A stretch of DNA of 64,000 nucleotides from a virus. The first letter of the stretch is position 1, and each line of letters opens with the position of its first letter. The stretch covers positions 54,099 through 118,098 of IMG/VR virus record IMGVR_UViG_3300042468_000945. One strand, written 5' to 3'. Shown here piece by piece: positions 8,682-20,300 of the stretch. The notes under the pieces are model-generated. The model was not told the origin of the DNA. It saw only the letters and a program-made list of their open reading frames with translations, and searched no databases. The position numbers and the translations under genes were made by a program.

Positions 8682-11600
8682 TTTTAGCTCCTATATTTTT
8701 AATCCTCTTTAAGTATTCAGTGTCAGATTGTGTGTGGCCATAATCTGGAACTTCTATACCAACTAGAGCCGCTAAGATAGTTGTACCTTTAGCCGCTAGA
8801 CCATCATGTTGTCCACCTAACCAACCACCCAAGAAATTATCAAAAATAGATAGATCATCTCCTACAACACAACCTTGGTGTCCTCTAATACCAGCAACAT
8901 AAGGAAGGGATGTACCATTACTATCTCTTGTTCTCAGAGGAATAATTGTTACAGCTTGTCTAGCTCTTAGTGTAGAGTTAGCATAGTCTATAATAGAAGC
9001 ACCAACTGTAAACCTAATAACCTCAACAGCAGCCCTTAAAACAATAGCAGGAGATAGCCATGATACTGCTTTAATAGACGGAGCAATTACTTTCTTCATT
9101 CTACTTGCAGCTATGGCGACTTTTTCATTTTTGAAAACAACTCCCAACTCCTTAGCAGCTAGAAAATCATCAACTTTTTGTCCTGTTGCTTTAAGCGCAT
9201 TCTCAGCAATTTTAATTCTTTCAACTAATCTAACAGGATTAGAGGCTTCCCTTACAACAGCTTTCAGTTCATCATCGGCAGTTGCAATACCAGCTGCCTG
9301 AGCAGCAGTAAATTGTTGTGCTGTTAAACCTTTTCGATCAGTAAGTAACTCAACAGTATCTAGTTCCTTAATAAAGTCATTCAACCTACCCGCATCATTA
9401 GGTAAGTCTGTTTCAATCATATAGTTTAAACTTTCAACGTCTTTTAAAAGATCATTCAGTCTCTTTTCAAGAACTATTTTTCCTTCAACTGTAGTAGCTG
9501 CATTATAAGCAGTTTCAGCTTCTTTAATTTGTTCTGCCCTCTTAGCAATTAATTCATAGGCATTTTTTATCTCTTCTTTAATTTCTGGTTCTATTAATTT
9601 AAGCTGGTCCTTGAGTCTTTTTGCCACAATACTATCAGCAATCTCAATAACTTTATCTCTATCTAATGTGTCTTCAAACTTAGCTCCTAACTCTTTTAGA
9701 AGATCAACATAATAAAGTTGACTTTCTACAGCGATGTTTAAAACCTTTTTCTGTAGGCCAGATGCTAGTCTTAAAGCTGGTAACTCAAGGTCTAAGTCTC
9801 TTGATCGTCTTAAAATATCAAATAAGTTATTACTTGATTTGTCATTAAGAATTCTTTTTAGTTCGTTTAATTGTTTTCTTCTTTTTGCCCCATAAAATGG
9901 TCTGAGTAAAATAGGCTTCTTCAATTCCAAATCAATCTCAGAAAGAAGTTTTTCTCTGATTTCTGACAGAGAATTAGCATAGAACTTAGTATTTAATTCA
10001 CTAGAACCTAAAACTTCTAGGGCTTGGTTAAGTTCCGCAACCCTCATGTTGAAAGGCATATATAGTTTCTTAGTTAAGTATGCTGCTACAACTGTTGTTA
10101 CTGCCCTTCCAACCATGTATTGACCTACTTTATTTACAGGTCCAACTGATAAAGCAGTAACTAGTTTTGTTCCTTGTACGCTAGTAAATGGAAGTGCAAC
10201 ACAATCTGGAGTTATCATAGTGACAAACCCCCTTTCTGAGTTTAAAATGTGTGTAACGTTTCTTACAAACAAAGGACCTTCAAGACTATTAATAGTATCA
10301 TTCAATAAGACAATATCATTTGGTTTAATACATGCTTGTCCTTGAATAGAGAACACCCCAGAATACATAGTTTTAACTGTATCACACAAACCAGTTAGAA
10401 CAGAGTTTTCCACTGCTGGAGTATCTGGTACTCCTTGTAATGAGTCACCCACAACAGGTACAAACTTACCAACAGCATCTTTAAAAGATTCGTAATAACC
10501 TTTTTGAGCGGCTGTTACATATAATCCAGTATCAACAAGTAAAGTTTTTCTTTCTGCTGGTTGGATATCACTATCAACACTATAGGTTAATGTTCTAGAC
10601 ATGTGATCTGTTGAAGCCACACCATTAAAAGTATTAACACCTGTTGCGTCAGTAAAGACTGTTGAAGCATCACTAGATATTGAATTTGACAGCAAGTTTA
10701 AACCAGTAATTGCTGGCCATACTTGGGTGTAACATTTCCATTTAAGGTGTTTTGTGTAGTTATTAACATCTTTTAATAGTTCAGCTTGTTTATCAGAAGT
10801 GTTTTCAATGTTTTTAAAATCGGTTACATAAGATACTGTTACCAATCTCGGATTCTGATTTATTTGATCAGGACCAAACTTTGGTGATACGGAGAATCTG
10901 GCTCTCACAATATCTCCGTCTGCTCGTTTTAATGTAACATACTGTACAAGATCTCCAAGAACTGACCCCTGAACAAATCCTGGTTCAACTTCATTCCTCT
11001 CTAATACTTTCAGGACAATATCTTTTGAATTAGTAGCCTTTAAATATGCAGCAACCTGGGGCAAAAGTGGTTTAGTATTTGTAGTTTCTTCGTTTTCCAA
11101 CAAAGGGGGTCTTTGGTATTTTAGAATAGATGGGTCATAAGCATAATTAAATGGATACCACCAACCACCAAAGAAGAGGGTTGATCTTGTATGGAATGGT
11201 TCTACTGCTGTAACAAAATCCATTACTGCCATTCTACATACGTTAGCAGTCTTCCAAACAGAAGGTTCTTTAACACTAACAGAAATTAGAGTAGTACCAG
11301 CCCAATTATAAATTGCATTCTTGCTGGCAATTTCACTCAACCAATTAAATTGTTGGTACATCAATCCTTTTCCTGCACCATACATATTCATAAATAATTC
11401 AGGAGTGTGGTATGTAAGTCCAGAATAATACACGTCACCAAAGTGTGGCGTTACACACCTCTTACCATACCTACCACCAGTGACTACACCAGCTATATTA
11501 CCAGCTATGTCATTAGGAACCATAGTTTGGGCAATAATGTAAGCAGGTTCAGTTCCTGTTCCTGCAAAACCTGTAGGACTTTGATAACCTAAACCACCAT

Positions 11601-14600
11601 CGTGAGTTTTTTGTAATCCATCAACAATAGGTTGTTGGAGTTCCCAACCATCACCATCACACTCAACATTAACAAACCCATTACCTACAGGTACATTCAA
11701 AATCCTACCATTAAATACAACTGGTAATTCAGCTGCATTTGAGTTATAGCCCATCCTTATTTGAATTCTTGCCCCTGGATTTAGAGCAAGCATTTCAAGA
11801 TGGTTTTTCTGCCACAATCTAAGAAGATCTTTGTTAGGTGTCTTGGTAATGATATTATCCCAAACCCTTCCAGCAACCACACCTGCACCAACTATTGGGT
11901 TAATACTTCTCTGGTTTGCGTTAACACTATCAACAGCAATTTTCTGTCTCAAAGCCTCTACCTGAGAGTACCTTGTTAAAGCTGTAAACATATTAGAGAA
12001 AGTTACAAAAGCTTTATGAGACGGGTCTGTTTTAGTTTTAAAGACTTCAATTGAAGATATACCACCTCTTGTGTAGAACTGATCCCATAACTTTAAGTTA
12101 CCTTCTGCAAAGTAAAACCCTTCATTAATAATTAGAACTTTAAATGTAGGGTATGCTTGAGCTAATCTTCCCCACAACCCAAATCTACGAACATCAACCA
12201 TAGATGAGTATATAGCATTTTCACTGTGGGGGATTATACCAAAATCAACTTTAAGTCTAATAAGTGTAGCTTCTTCGGCAGTTAGATTTACCTGTTCAGC
12301 TAGTCTTGCACCAACAGTTAACCTAGTTACTACTTGTCTTTGATCAGAAATTCTGACTCTTTCTCCGCTTGGGGTTTGATTTGTAGCTATGTTTACTGTG
12401 TTATTAGCATTATCAACTAAGATGTATGCGTTAAACGGATTAAACATAAGGTCATATTGATCTGTAAATGATGGGTGGATTGCAGAACCAAGAACTCTTG
12501 AAACTTCAATATACCCAATCCAATAATCATCAATAATAGCTGAGTTGGGTTGTCCAACAGCTTGCATTAATTTCTTAATAGTATTTCTTGCTTGAGTACC
12601 ATATCTTTCTACTGAAAGATTAGCTGCTGCCCTATTAAGTTCAGCTTCAAACTCTTTATTGAATCCAGTACCTACCCAAAACTTAGATCTACCAATAGAG
12701 GTTAATCTTAGGTGAGTTGCTATTAATGCAATGGTTGCATTATTCTGGTACTTCTTTAAGTAACCAGAATATACAGAACATATAAGTTCAACCTGTGCAT
12801 TAAAATCTGGGTTTGCTTTGATTTCTTCTAAGGATAGATTAAAATACCCACCATCACCAACTGCGGCAATTCTATTTAAACCAAACCCTGATCTTCTTAG
12901 TACAAAACCTCTAATAACGTTTGGATCAATCTTATATTTACTTGCATAATAATCAAATACATATGCTGATTCTAACATTGCTATTGTTGGATCAACACCT
13001 GATGGACTATAAACATCTGGTTTTTTGTTTTGATTAGCTAAGTAGTAAGCATAATTAGAAGATTGAATTGCTGTTTTCTGATATGTTGATCTCCAATTAA
13101 ACTTGTCATCAAAAGTTGTTTTCTTTATCAGGTCAATTAATGGTTCCCATGTAGGTTCTTTACCTTCTCTTTCTCTTTTCCTAAAGTAACTTAATAAGAT
13201 TGGGAATTCTTCTGGAAGAGATTTAAGAGTATCAGAGTTAAGATCATTATAAACAGGTTCGCCAAACAAAATATTGCTTGCCATATCTCTTACTACTTCA
13301 CCTGCTTTTTTATACTCTTCACCAAATAGTCCACTTATTCCAGATAATACTGCATTAAAAGCATCAAACACACCATCTAAATAGTCAACACCAGCCGTGG
13401 CTCTAGGCGGAATTGGGACCAGGAAGTGAGACACAAGTGATTCACCTTTTAACTTATAAAGAGATCTTCTCTGTAGACCAAAATCTGCGGCTTCTTTTAA
13501 TTTTCTAATTCTCCATGCAAAACTAAAGTAGTCTTTAGCCAGCATTGTATTTTCTAATCTAGCACCAGTAAGCTCATCTTTATTTGTATTTTGGTTAATT
13601 ACATTCGTAATAAAAGCATTATTACCTGGACCATTTAGGTACTCTTCATTTTCTAATGTGTAGCCTTGTCTGTCATCAGTACCAACAGTTGTAACATTCC
13701 ACCAAGCACCCTCAGTAGAGTTGTACCCTTCATTAGTTTTTTTAAGTAATTGAGTAGCATATTGAACGTTTTCTTTTGGTTCAGAATTATCTATAGCCTT
13801 GTTAATCTGTTTTTCATAATCTTCAACACCACTAGATAAATAATCTTTACTATAGTTTGTATAGATATTAAAGATAGGGTCATACTCTCTATAAGCAATA
13901 CCTCTCTTAAAATCGTTGTCGGCAATCGCTTTTGGTCTTAAATCTTTATCAATACCACCAAACTGGGCATCTGCCGCCCTGTCTAATAATGCACCCCACA
14001 GAGAATCAGGGTTGTAACAAATATAAAAATCTGAGTCAGCCCACAGCCCATTATTATATTCACTATAAGAAATCTCTGCTTCTGTACTAGAAATAAATTT
14101 TGCTATTTGCTCTCTTCTTTGTCTAATAGAAAGGAAATCTTCACAGATATCAATAATAGATAGTTCGTACTCAGTAAGGTCTTGAGCAGGTCTACCACTA
14201 TTTCTTCTAATAGCTTCTTCTCTAAGAATATCAATCCATGAGTTTAGTTCTCCCTTTGTAGGAAGCCGCATATCTGGAAGTAATTCTTCTCTTGCCAATG
14301 AGTATTGTAGAGAGAAGTATTCGACTGCTTTCTCTACTAAAGGATCAGGTTCGTTTGGTCCAGGTCTTTGGAAGTTAAGTACTCTTCCTTGTTCCTGTAA
14401 AGTTGTTGGTAAGAATTTAATCTTTTCAGCTGCTTGAGCTTTTGGATCAAACTCAGTAAACAATATTTCAAATTCCCAAACATCTGGGAAGCCTTGCATA
14501 TTGTTGAAACTAAGGGTTACAGGCATAACAAAATCAACTCCCATTAGTTGGAAGATGTTGTTATTTACCTGTAGGAATGGGATGCTGTCATAGCTTTCTG

Positions 14601-16578
14601 TGACTCCACCACCATAAGGGGAGTTAGTAACATTAACGCATCTTTGGTCAAAATCTGATTTTATCTTTTCAAGTTGTTTCTTAGCAGAAATACCAATAAC
14701 TTTTCCTCTAACAACAAATTCTGAACTACCCGAACCTAGGACTTGGTGAACAGGTAAAGAAGAACCTTCCACATGCGTAGGAACACCACCAAAAGTTCTA
14801 CTACCAGCAATTGATTCAACAATGATATTCTCATCATCAGAGAATCCTGATCTTAGTACCGTCTTACTTGCTTTTTGTGCTTTTTCTATAACATCTAAGT
14901 ATTCAGTTCTTTCAATATTTATAACTTGTTTTCTTTTAACACTCTCAATCTTGAAAATATTATTAACAACAGCCAAAAAACTTGCGTCTACATTATTAAC
15001 TACTTCAATAGCAACAGCAAAGTATTCTTGTGGTGACCTTACGGCATTTCTTTTATCGGTAGCCGTAACAGGGTTATTTGTCTTTTTTGTCGTTTCAATA
15101 AGATTATCGTAATACTTACCAATAGCAACATCAGGTAGTCCAGCAGATTTAGCAATTGTTAAGAATGGGTATGTTTTTTGGTCTGGGAGTTTATCTGTGT
15201 AACCTAATACAGTATTAGCCCTGGATGCAATCTTTGAAGCATCTATATTTCCACTATCTGGAAGGTACTTACCTGTATCGTCAACAAAGTTATGTGTCTT
15301 ATATAAATTCCAATCAGCTAAACCAGCATAACTACTTAACTGTAAAAGTTTACTAAAGTAGTTTCTGTTACTGGTTTTAACCAAGAAGATAGTCTTATTA
15401 CCAAGTTCTTTTGATGATATTCGTTTAATATTTGGAGTTGTAATATCATCTCCAAGATTTCCTTCGCCAATACTATTAGATAAGATTCTTCGTAGTGCGT
15501 TAAATGTATTGTACTCACTTAAAAATTCTTCTGGTTTTGAGTTTTTAATATTGTTTTCTATTTGATTTATAGTTAAAGTATCAGGAGTACTAAGAATAAA
15601 CTTACCGTTTAAAGCTCTTGAAGACAGTGAATCATAGACTGATCTTCCTCTTGTTTTACCCCACAACTTAACTAATGGCCAACAAGCACCATCATCTAAA
15701 GTTATTTGAAACCCTGTTGATGTGTCTTTATTTTCTGAACTTGGACAGTACCAACTGAACATAAACGGAGACATGTTTATATCAACTGCAATAGAAGAAG
15801 GAAGTTCTGGTACAGTAGAAATTGTTATGTTATTGATAATATGTTCGTGATAAGGAATATCTCCATCACCTGGACGTTCTCCAAATGGACCACCTTGACA
15901 AGAAACAATAGGGTTTAACAGTACTTGTTCAAGAACTTCTTGAACAGAACTACGTATCTCCTCTGTGCCTGTGGAGATATACGAAATATTATATGTTTGG
16001 TGGGAGTAACCAGAACCTCTTTTAATGGTACCTGATTCTCTAAGTGTTTGCTGTTGTTCTAGGTATGTGGTTCTTTGTTCAGACGTATTCTGAATTGGAA
16101 CATCAAAAACAGCATAACCTATTCTTGTTGATGAAGACCCTTGTTTCCTTACACTACCTACAGGTTTAAATCTAACATCTAATGTTGTATCAGGCCAGTC
16201 ACCACCAGAAGATGCTTCAACCTTTTCCTCAACATCAATTGGTTTAGGTTCTTCATGTATAAAAATGTTTGTGTTGGGTTCTCCAACATCAATTTGGTGT
16301 AATTGTCTACCACTAGGTCTAACCCTTAAGATTACTTTTTGTTTATTAGTCTTAAGCTGTTTACCTATCTCATCAAAAGAAAGTTTAGCAATTCTAGGAT
16401 TATTAACATAAAGAATTCCTATTAAATATCGAAACTCATTATGTTTAAAAGATACGGTCTGATTTCCCTTCTTTGTTGCTAAAACAACTTGAATGTTCTC
16501 ATCACTAATCTTTTTAATTTCAAAGGGAATACCCTCTAAAGATTCCTTATTACTAAGCATTATAGTTTGTTGAAACAT
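8674..16578 (-). CDS. Giant baseplate hub / tail-tip protein (2634 aa)
   Basis: Very large virion protein. Around residues 1200-1300 a region reads like a lytic transglycosylase fold (ASKYKIDPNVIRGFVLRRSG, then a Gly/Tyr segment). The usual ESG catalytic motif is RSG, so activity is doubtful. Around 1595-1650 there is a tail-hub pattern like gpD/gp27 (NPGARIQIRMGYN, VVFNGRI, VNVECDGDGWELQQP). Residues about 2150-2450 are Lys/Glu/Leu-rich and probably coiled coil. A short hydrophobic segment near 2510 and a compact Gly-rich end follow. It lies directly before the two lysin genes, so it probably carries them in the tail tip. Start chosen at MFQQTIML, preceded by AGAAAG; a second ATG six codons on is possible. 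Confidence 0.75.
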   Translation of the reverse strand: MFQQTIMLSNKESLEGIPFEIKKISDENIQVVLATKKGNQTVSFKHNEFRYLIGILYVNNPRIAKLSFDEIGKQLKTNKQKVILRVRPSGRQLHQIDVGEPNTNIFIHEEPKPIDVEEKVEASSGGDWPDTTLDVRFKPVGSVRKQGSSSTRIGYAVFDVPIQNTSEQRTTYLEQQQTLRESGTIKRGSGYSHQTYNISYISTGTEEIRSSVQEVLEQVLLNPIVSCQGGPFGERPGDGDIPYHEHIINNITISTVPELPSSIAVDINMSPFMFSWYCPSSENKDTSTGFQITLDDGACWPLVKLWGKTRGRSVYDSLSSRALNGKFILSTPDTLTINQIENNIKNSKPEEFLSEYNTFNALRRILSNSIGEGNLGDDITTPNIKRISSKELGNKTIFLVKTSNRNYFSKLLQLSSYAGLADWNLYKTHNFVDDTGKYLPDSGNIDASKIASRANTVLGYTDKLPDQKTYPFLTIAKSAGLPDVAIGKYYDNLIETTKKTNNPVTATDKRNAVRSPQEYFAVAIEVVNNVDASFLAVVNNIFKIESVKRKQVINIERTEYLDVIEKAQKASKTVLRSGFSDDENIIVESIAGSRTFGGVPTHVEGSSLPVHQVLGSGSSEFVVRGKVIGISAKKQLEKIKSDFDQRCVNVTNSPYGGGVTESYDSIPFLQVNNNIFQLMGVDFVMPVTLSFNNMQGFPDVWEFEILFTEFDPKAQAAEKIKFLPTTLQEQGRVLNFQRPGPNEPDPLVEKAVEYFSLQYSLAREELLPDMRLPTKGELNSWIDILREEAIRRNSGRPAQDLTEYELSIIDICEDFLSIRQRREQIAKFISSTEAEISYSEYNNGLWADSDFYICYNPDSLWGALLDRAADAQFGGIDKDLRPKAIADNDFKRGIAYREYDPIFNIYTNYSKDYLSSGVEDYEKQINKAIDNSEPKENVQYATQLLKKTNEGYNSTEGAWWNVTTVGTDDRQGYTLENEEYLNGPGNNAFITNVINQNTNKDELTGARLENTMLAKDYFSFAWRIRKLKEAADFGLQRRSLYKLKGESLVSHFLVPIPPRATAGVDYLDGVFDAFNAVLSGISGLFGEEYKKAGEVVRDMASNILFGEPVYNDLNSDTLKSLPEEFPILLSYFRKREREGKEPTWEPLIDLIKKTTFDDKFNWRSTYQKTAIQSSNYAYYLANQNKKPDVYSPSGVDPTIAMLESAYVFDYYASKYKIDPNVIRGFVLRRSGFGLNRIAAVGDGGYFNLSLEEIKANPDFNAQVELICSVYSGYLKKYQNNATIALIATHLRLTSIGRSKFWVGTGFNKEFEAELNRAAANLSVERYGTQARNTIKKLMQAVGQPNSAIIDDYWIGYIEVSRVLGSAIHPSFTDQYDLMFNPFNAYILVDNANNTVNIATNQTPSGERVRISDQRQVVTRLTVGARLAEQVNLTAEEATLIRLKVDFGIIPHSENAIYSSMVDVRRFGLWGRLAQAYPTFKVLIINEGFYFAEGNLKLWDQFYTRGGISSIEVFKTKTDPSHKAFVTFSNMFTALTRYSQVEALRQKIAVDSVNANQRSINPIVGAGVVAGRVWDNIITKTPNKDLLRLWQKNHLEMLALNPGARIQIRMGYNSNAAELPVVFNGRILNVPVGNGFVNVECDGDGWELQQPIVDGLQKTHDGGLGYQSPTGFAGTGTEPAYIIAQTMVPNDIAGNIAGVVTGGRYGKRCVTPHFGDVYYSGLTYHTPELFMNMYGAGKGLMYQQFNWLSEIASKNAIYNWAGTTLISVSVKEPSVWKTANVCRMAVMDFVTAVEPFHTRSTLFFGGWWYPFNYAYDPSILKYQRPPLLENEETTNTKPLLPQVAAYLKATNSKDIVLKVLERNEVEPGFVQGSVLGDLVQYVTLKRADGDIVRARFSVSPKFGPDQINQNPRLVTVSYVTDFKNIENTSDKQAELLKDVNNYTKHLKWKCYTQVWPAITGLNLLSNSISSDASTVFTDATGVNTFNGVASTDHMSRTLTYSVDSDIQPAERKTLLVDTGLYVTAAQKGYYESFKDAVGKFVPVVGDSLQGVPDTPAVENSVLTGLCDTVKTMYSGVFSIQGQACIKPNDIVLLNDTINSLEGPLFVRNVTHILNSERGFVTMITPDCVALPFTSVQGTKLVTALSVGPVNKVGQYMVGRAVTTVVAAYLTKKLYMPFNMRVAELNQALEVLGSSELNTKFYANSLSEIREKLLSEIDLELKKPILLRPFYGAKRRKQLNELKRILNDKSSNNLFDILRRSRDLDLELPALRLASGLQKKVLNIAVESQLYYVDLLKELGAKFEDTLDRDKVIEIADSIVAKRLKDQLKLIEPEIKEEIKNAYELIAKRAEQIKEAETAYNAATTVEGKIVLEKRLNDLLKDVESLNYMIETDLPNDAGRLNDFIKELDTVELLTDRKGLTAQQFTAAQAAGIATADDELKAVVREASNPVRLVERIKIAENALKATGQKVDDFLAAKELGVVFKNEKVAIAASRMKKVIAPSIKAVSWLSPAIVLRAAVEVIRFTVGASIIDYANSTLRARQAVTIIPLRTRDSNGTSLPYVAGIRGHQGCVVGDDLSIFDNFLGGWLGGQHDGLAAKGTTILAALVGIEVPDYGHTQSDTEYLKRIKNIGAKNE

Positions 16579-16580
16579 GG

Positions 16581-17315
16581 CTATCTTTCTATTGTGTGCG
16601 TTCTAAGTCTTACACCAGTATGTACTTGTCTTGGATCGTTTTCTGGATATGATCCTGGGCTATCTTTTCTTTCCGTCTTCTCTCCAGCTGAGTTATCAAC
16701 AACATTTTGTATGAGTGTCCTAGTTGAAGCATCTGCTTTTCTTAAACCAACTGTTGCTCTAAGTGTTGCACTATGAGCAAAAGGGACTACACCTACTTCT
16801 AACAACCTAGGAATGGTTTCTTCAGAAAGGAAGTTTTTCAAGTATGGTGCTTTCTTGAGAACGGTTTCATAGGTAGAGTCAATTGAGTTTACAAATTCAC
16901 TTTTACCCTTACTAACTAATAGAGTACGAAGTTTGTTAAATAAATCTTTCTGAGTGCTTTTAGCATACTTATATGATGCAAATCCAGCTAAAACAGTTAA
17001 ACCTTGAATACCAACTGCTGTGATTGGATCATAACCTTTCTTCCTATCAGCAACAACACCAGCACTCATCTGGGCACCCATAAAAAACATGGACCTAAAC
17101 CCTTCTGAGTTTATTTTTCTGTTAGTAGCTGAAAAAGCATATGCCGCAACACCAGAGAATATTCCAATTTTCCTGGTTCGATCTACGTCTTCTTGGTCAG
17201 ACTCGGGCAACCCAAAACTTCTTGCTATAGACTTATCGTTAGATAACGATACGGCTGAAAGCAAAGCCATACCTACAATACCAGTAGCTGTAGATATTTT
17301 ATTGTTAATTGACAT
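16581..17315 (-). CDS. Hypothetical membrane-associated virion protein
   Basis: A 244-residue protein with several Ala/Gly-rich hydrophobic stretches in its first 130 residues (GIVGMALLSAVSLS, IGIFSGVAAYAFSA, AVGIQGLTVLAGFASYKYA), suggesting up to three membrane-inserting helices. A basic, soluble C-terminus follows. Its start overlaps the stop of the 1572-residue gene (TAATG). Phages of this size often eject hydrophobic tail proteins that form a channel; that role is only inferred. No family recognised. Confidence 0.6.
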   Translation of the reverse strand: MSINNKISTATGIVGMALLSAVSLSNDKSIARSFGLPESDQEDVDRTRKIGIFSGVAAYAFSATNRKINSEGFRSMFFMGAQMSAGVVADRKKGYDPITAVGIQGLTVLAGFASYKYAKSTQKDLFNKLRTLLVSKGKSEFVNSIDSTYETVLKKAPYLKNFLSEETIPRLLEVGVVPFAHSATLRATVGLRKADASTRTLIQNVVDNSAGEKTERKDSPGSYPENDPRQVHTGVRLRTHTIER

Positions 17316-20300
17316 TATCTTATGTCTGCCATCATTTGCTCATAAGCAGCTAGACGTACAGGTAGTCCTTGAGTCGTATTTTCATCTTTAGTCATGTTTC
17401 CATTAGAATACTTATTAACAATATGACTAACCTTTTCTTCTAATGCTCTTTGTTGGTATTTATTATTAACAAAAGTTTTCATATCAAGATTTAATTGGAA
17501 AGGTTGTGTCCCACCTGTAAATACTCTTGCTGGTGTAGGGTCACCTGGAATTTCTGATTGAGCACCAATAACTCCAGGAGAATTTTTAGACGCATTACCA
17601 CCAGAATACTTTTCTTCTGGATTCTTATTTGCCATAAGTAGTGTGGTCAATCCACCAACTAACAGTAACGCACCTACAATCTTTTTATTCTTACCAACAT
17701 CAAACATGTCAGTACCAAGAATACCTTCGTGTTGTGCCTTAATTGCCTCTCTAAAAACAGTATCTGAATGTTCATTTGCAGTTGCAGCTGTTGTTGCAAC
17801 TTTTTGTGCGGCTTCATTCATGGTTACAGTAGTTTTTTCAGCGGCAGATTGTCTAACTGTAAACCTTGCAGCAACTTCATTCAAGTTTCGCATAAGATTA
17901 CCAGGTTCGGAGCTTCTTATTGTTTCTGCCTGTTGCTTAATATACTCAGTAGCTATTCGTTGTTGGGTATGTTTGTTAGCCCCCTCTTTATGTAGTTGAT
18001 GCATTAGTTGCTCTGCTTCAGAAAATACATTATCTAATAAAGGGGTTCTTTCGCCTAATCCAGAAATAGTTTCACCAGCTTCCCTTTCCATATCAGCAAC
18101 AGCTTGTTGACTTATTTTAGGTATAAGATCTCCAAGACCTTCGTTGTACTTCCTTTGGAACATCCTTACAGTCATGTTCTTATCTACAGCATAAGCTCCT
18201 GTTATAAAATCTTTTAATGCTAGGTCAGCCCTCTCCGCCCCCATAAAAGATTTTTCTAGTGCTTCAGTAAGATTTTTTTGAATTTGTTTAACTGTATCTA
18301 ATTCATGCTCATCAGCTAACGTATGTAGTTCATTTATTCTCGTTGCAATAACCCCTTGTACACGTTTTTTGTAAGATGAGCTTTTTAGTTTATTAACTAC
18401 TGATGGGGTGGTAATTTCATCTATAGGAGTATCAAGAGCCATGTCACGAGCTTGTAGATTATTTCTTGCACCTACGTCGTTAAATAATTTAGTGATTTCA
18501 TTTTTATTTCCAGTTCTTCCTGAATCCATAAAAGTATCATGTACTGCTGATCTTCTTACATATGCTTCAAAATCTTCTGGAGTTGTGTTATCAGTAATTG
18601 ATAGTTTAGGTCCACTAAAACCTCCACTAGTGTCACGACTATGTATATTTAAATATGGTTGACTTAAAATTTCTCCTGGCCTTTCCAAAGACATGACATC
18701 CTTTACCATTAGCATTGCTTGTCTTAGCTTATCAGTATCCCCATCCATACCATCCCTTATTAGCCTACCTATTGTTTGTCCAAAGTCTGACTCCATAGCA
18801 GGTGTTAATTCTTGTGTGTACATTTCTCTGTAGGACTGGTCTGTGAGTGCTTCACGTAATCGTAATCTTAAAGAACTTGTAAATGAAGCAGCATTATCTG
18901 GGTTTCCAGGTATGTAAGCCCTATCAACAAGAGTATCAATAGCTTTTGTTAAACTTAAACCTTTTCCAATTCTTGCATCAAAATCGTCAAGAACTTCAGG
19001 AGTTAACAGTTTATTAACTTCTTGTGAGACCACAAATTCATGGAAACCAAACAACTGATCTGTCATTTGGGATGTTACATTACTTTTTTGGTATTTTGTT
19101 TTATTGAAGAAGTTTAAATCATTTATAATTCTATGTGCATCACTATGTGCTACAGTCTTTGTGGACACATTGATATCCTTAACAGCCTCAGCAGATAATC
19201 TATCATCTTCTACGGTGTAAGATTTAAACTTCCTAAACCTCAACCCTAAAGAGTTTGCACCAGTACCAGTTAGATTTGAATACTCTCCTGTTTCAACAAA
19301 TGTACCATCAGGTTGGATGATAAGGTTTTCCATAACAGCCACCATACCTTTACCACCAACTTCATCAGTTTCAAATGCTTTTAGTTTATAGGCTCCTCTT
19401 AATGATGTCCCACCATCACTAGGGTTATAATAAATGGTAGAATTATTTGTATCAGCCATACCTTTAAAGCTAATATTTTCTAACCCTAATTCATCTCTAA
19501 TTCTAAACTTCTGGTCAACTGCATCCATGCCACCTCTTATTTCTTTTTCATTTAAAAGTCTTCTGGATGCTTCCCTAACGCTTGCATTACCTATATCAAA
19601 TTTTCCACTTGCTTGAGTTAATACAAGTAGATCATAGTTCTTCTTTGCCCTGGTTGCTTCAAAAATTCTCTCAATTTTTTGTATTGCCAGATCACCACTT
19701 ATACTTTCGCCTTGAAACTCCACAATTTCTTTTGCTAGGTTAGGTCTTTTAGCTATAACTCTAATTCTGTCTAAAATCTCTTCAAAGTGGTAACTCCATT
19801 GCGTACCCACAAATTGAGCTTTTTCAAAACTTTCAGCAACTCTAAGAAGTGCATTAAGCTCATCGCCACCATTAAAATCAACTATGCTCTTTACTCCATC
19901 AATATCTTTATAACCAAGCCCCATTCTTTCAATAACTGTTCTAGTACCAGCTTTCCCATTTTTTGGATCATGAGCAACTTGTTTCATAGATACATCAAAT
20001 ATAAGACTACCTTCTCCAAGCATCTGACTAGCTTCTAATCCTCTTCGTAGGTGCTCTTGCACAGGTCCCAAAGAGTCTGTACCAAGTAACCTAATTGGTT
20101 TATTACCAGTTGATTCTTCTAACATAGCAAAACCAAGCCTACTCTGATTTCTAACTCTCATGTAGTCAGCATTTGTTTCTACTGGTTTAGCATCAATATA
20201 TTGAGGTGTTGCTTGCTTTGCTTGTAGTTGTAAAGGTTTAAACTTTATGGTTTCAATGTCAAAGTCACTAATAGATGCTCCTTCTGGTAATTCACCAAAA

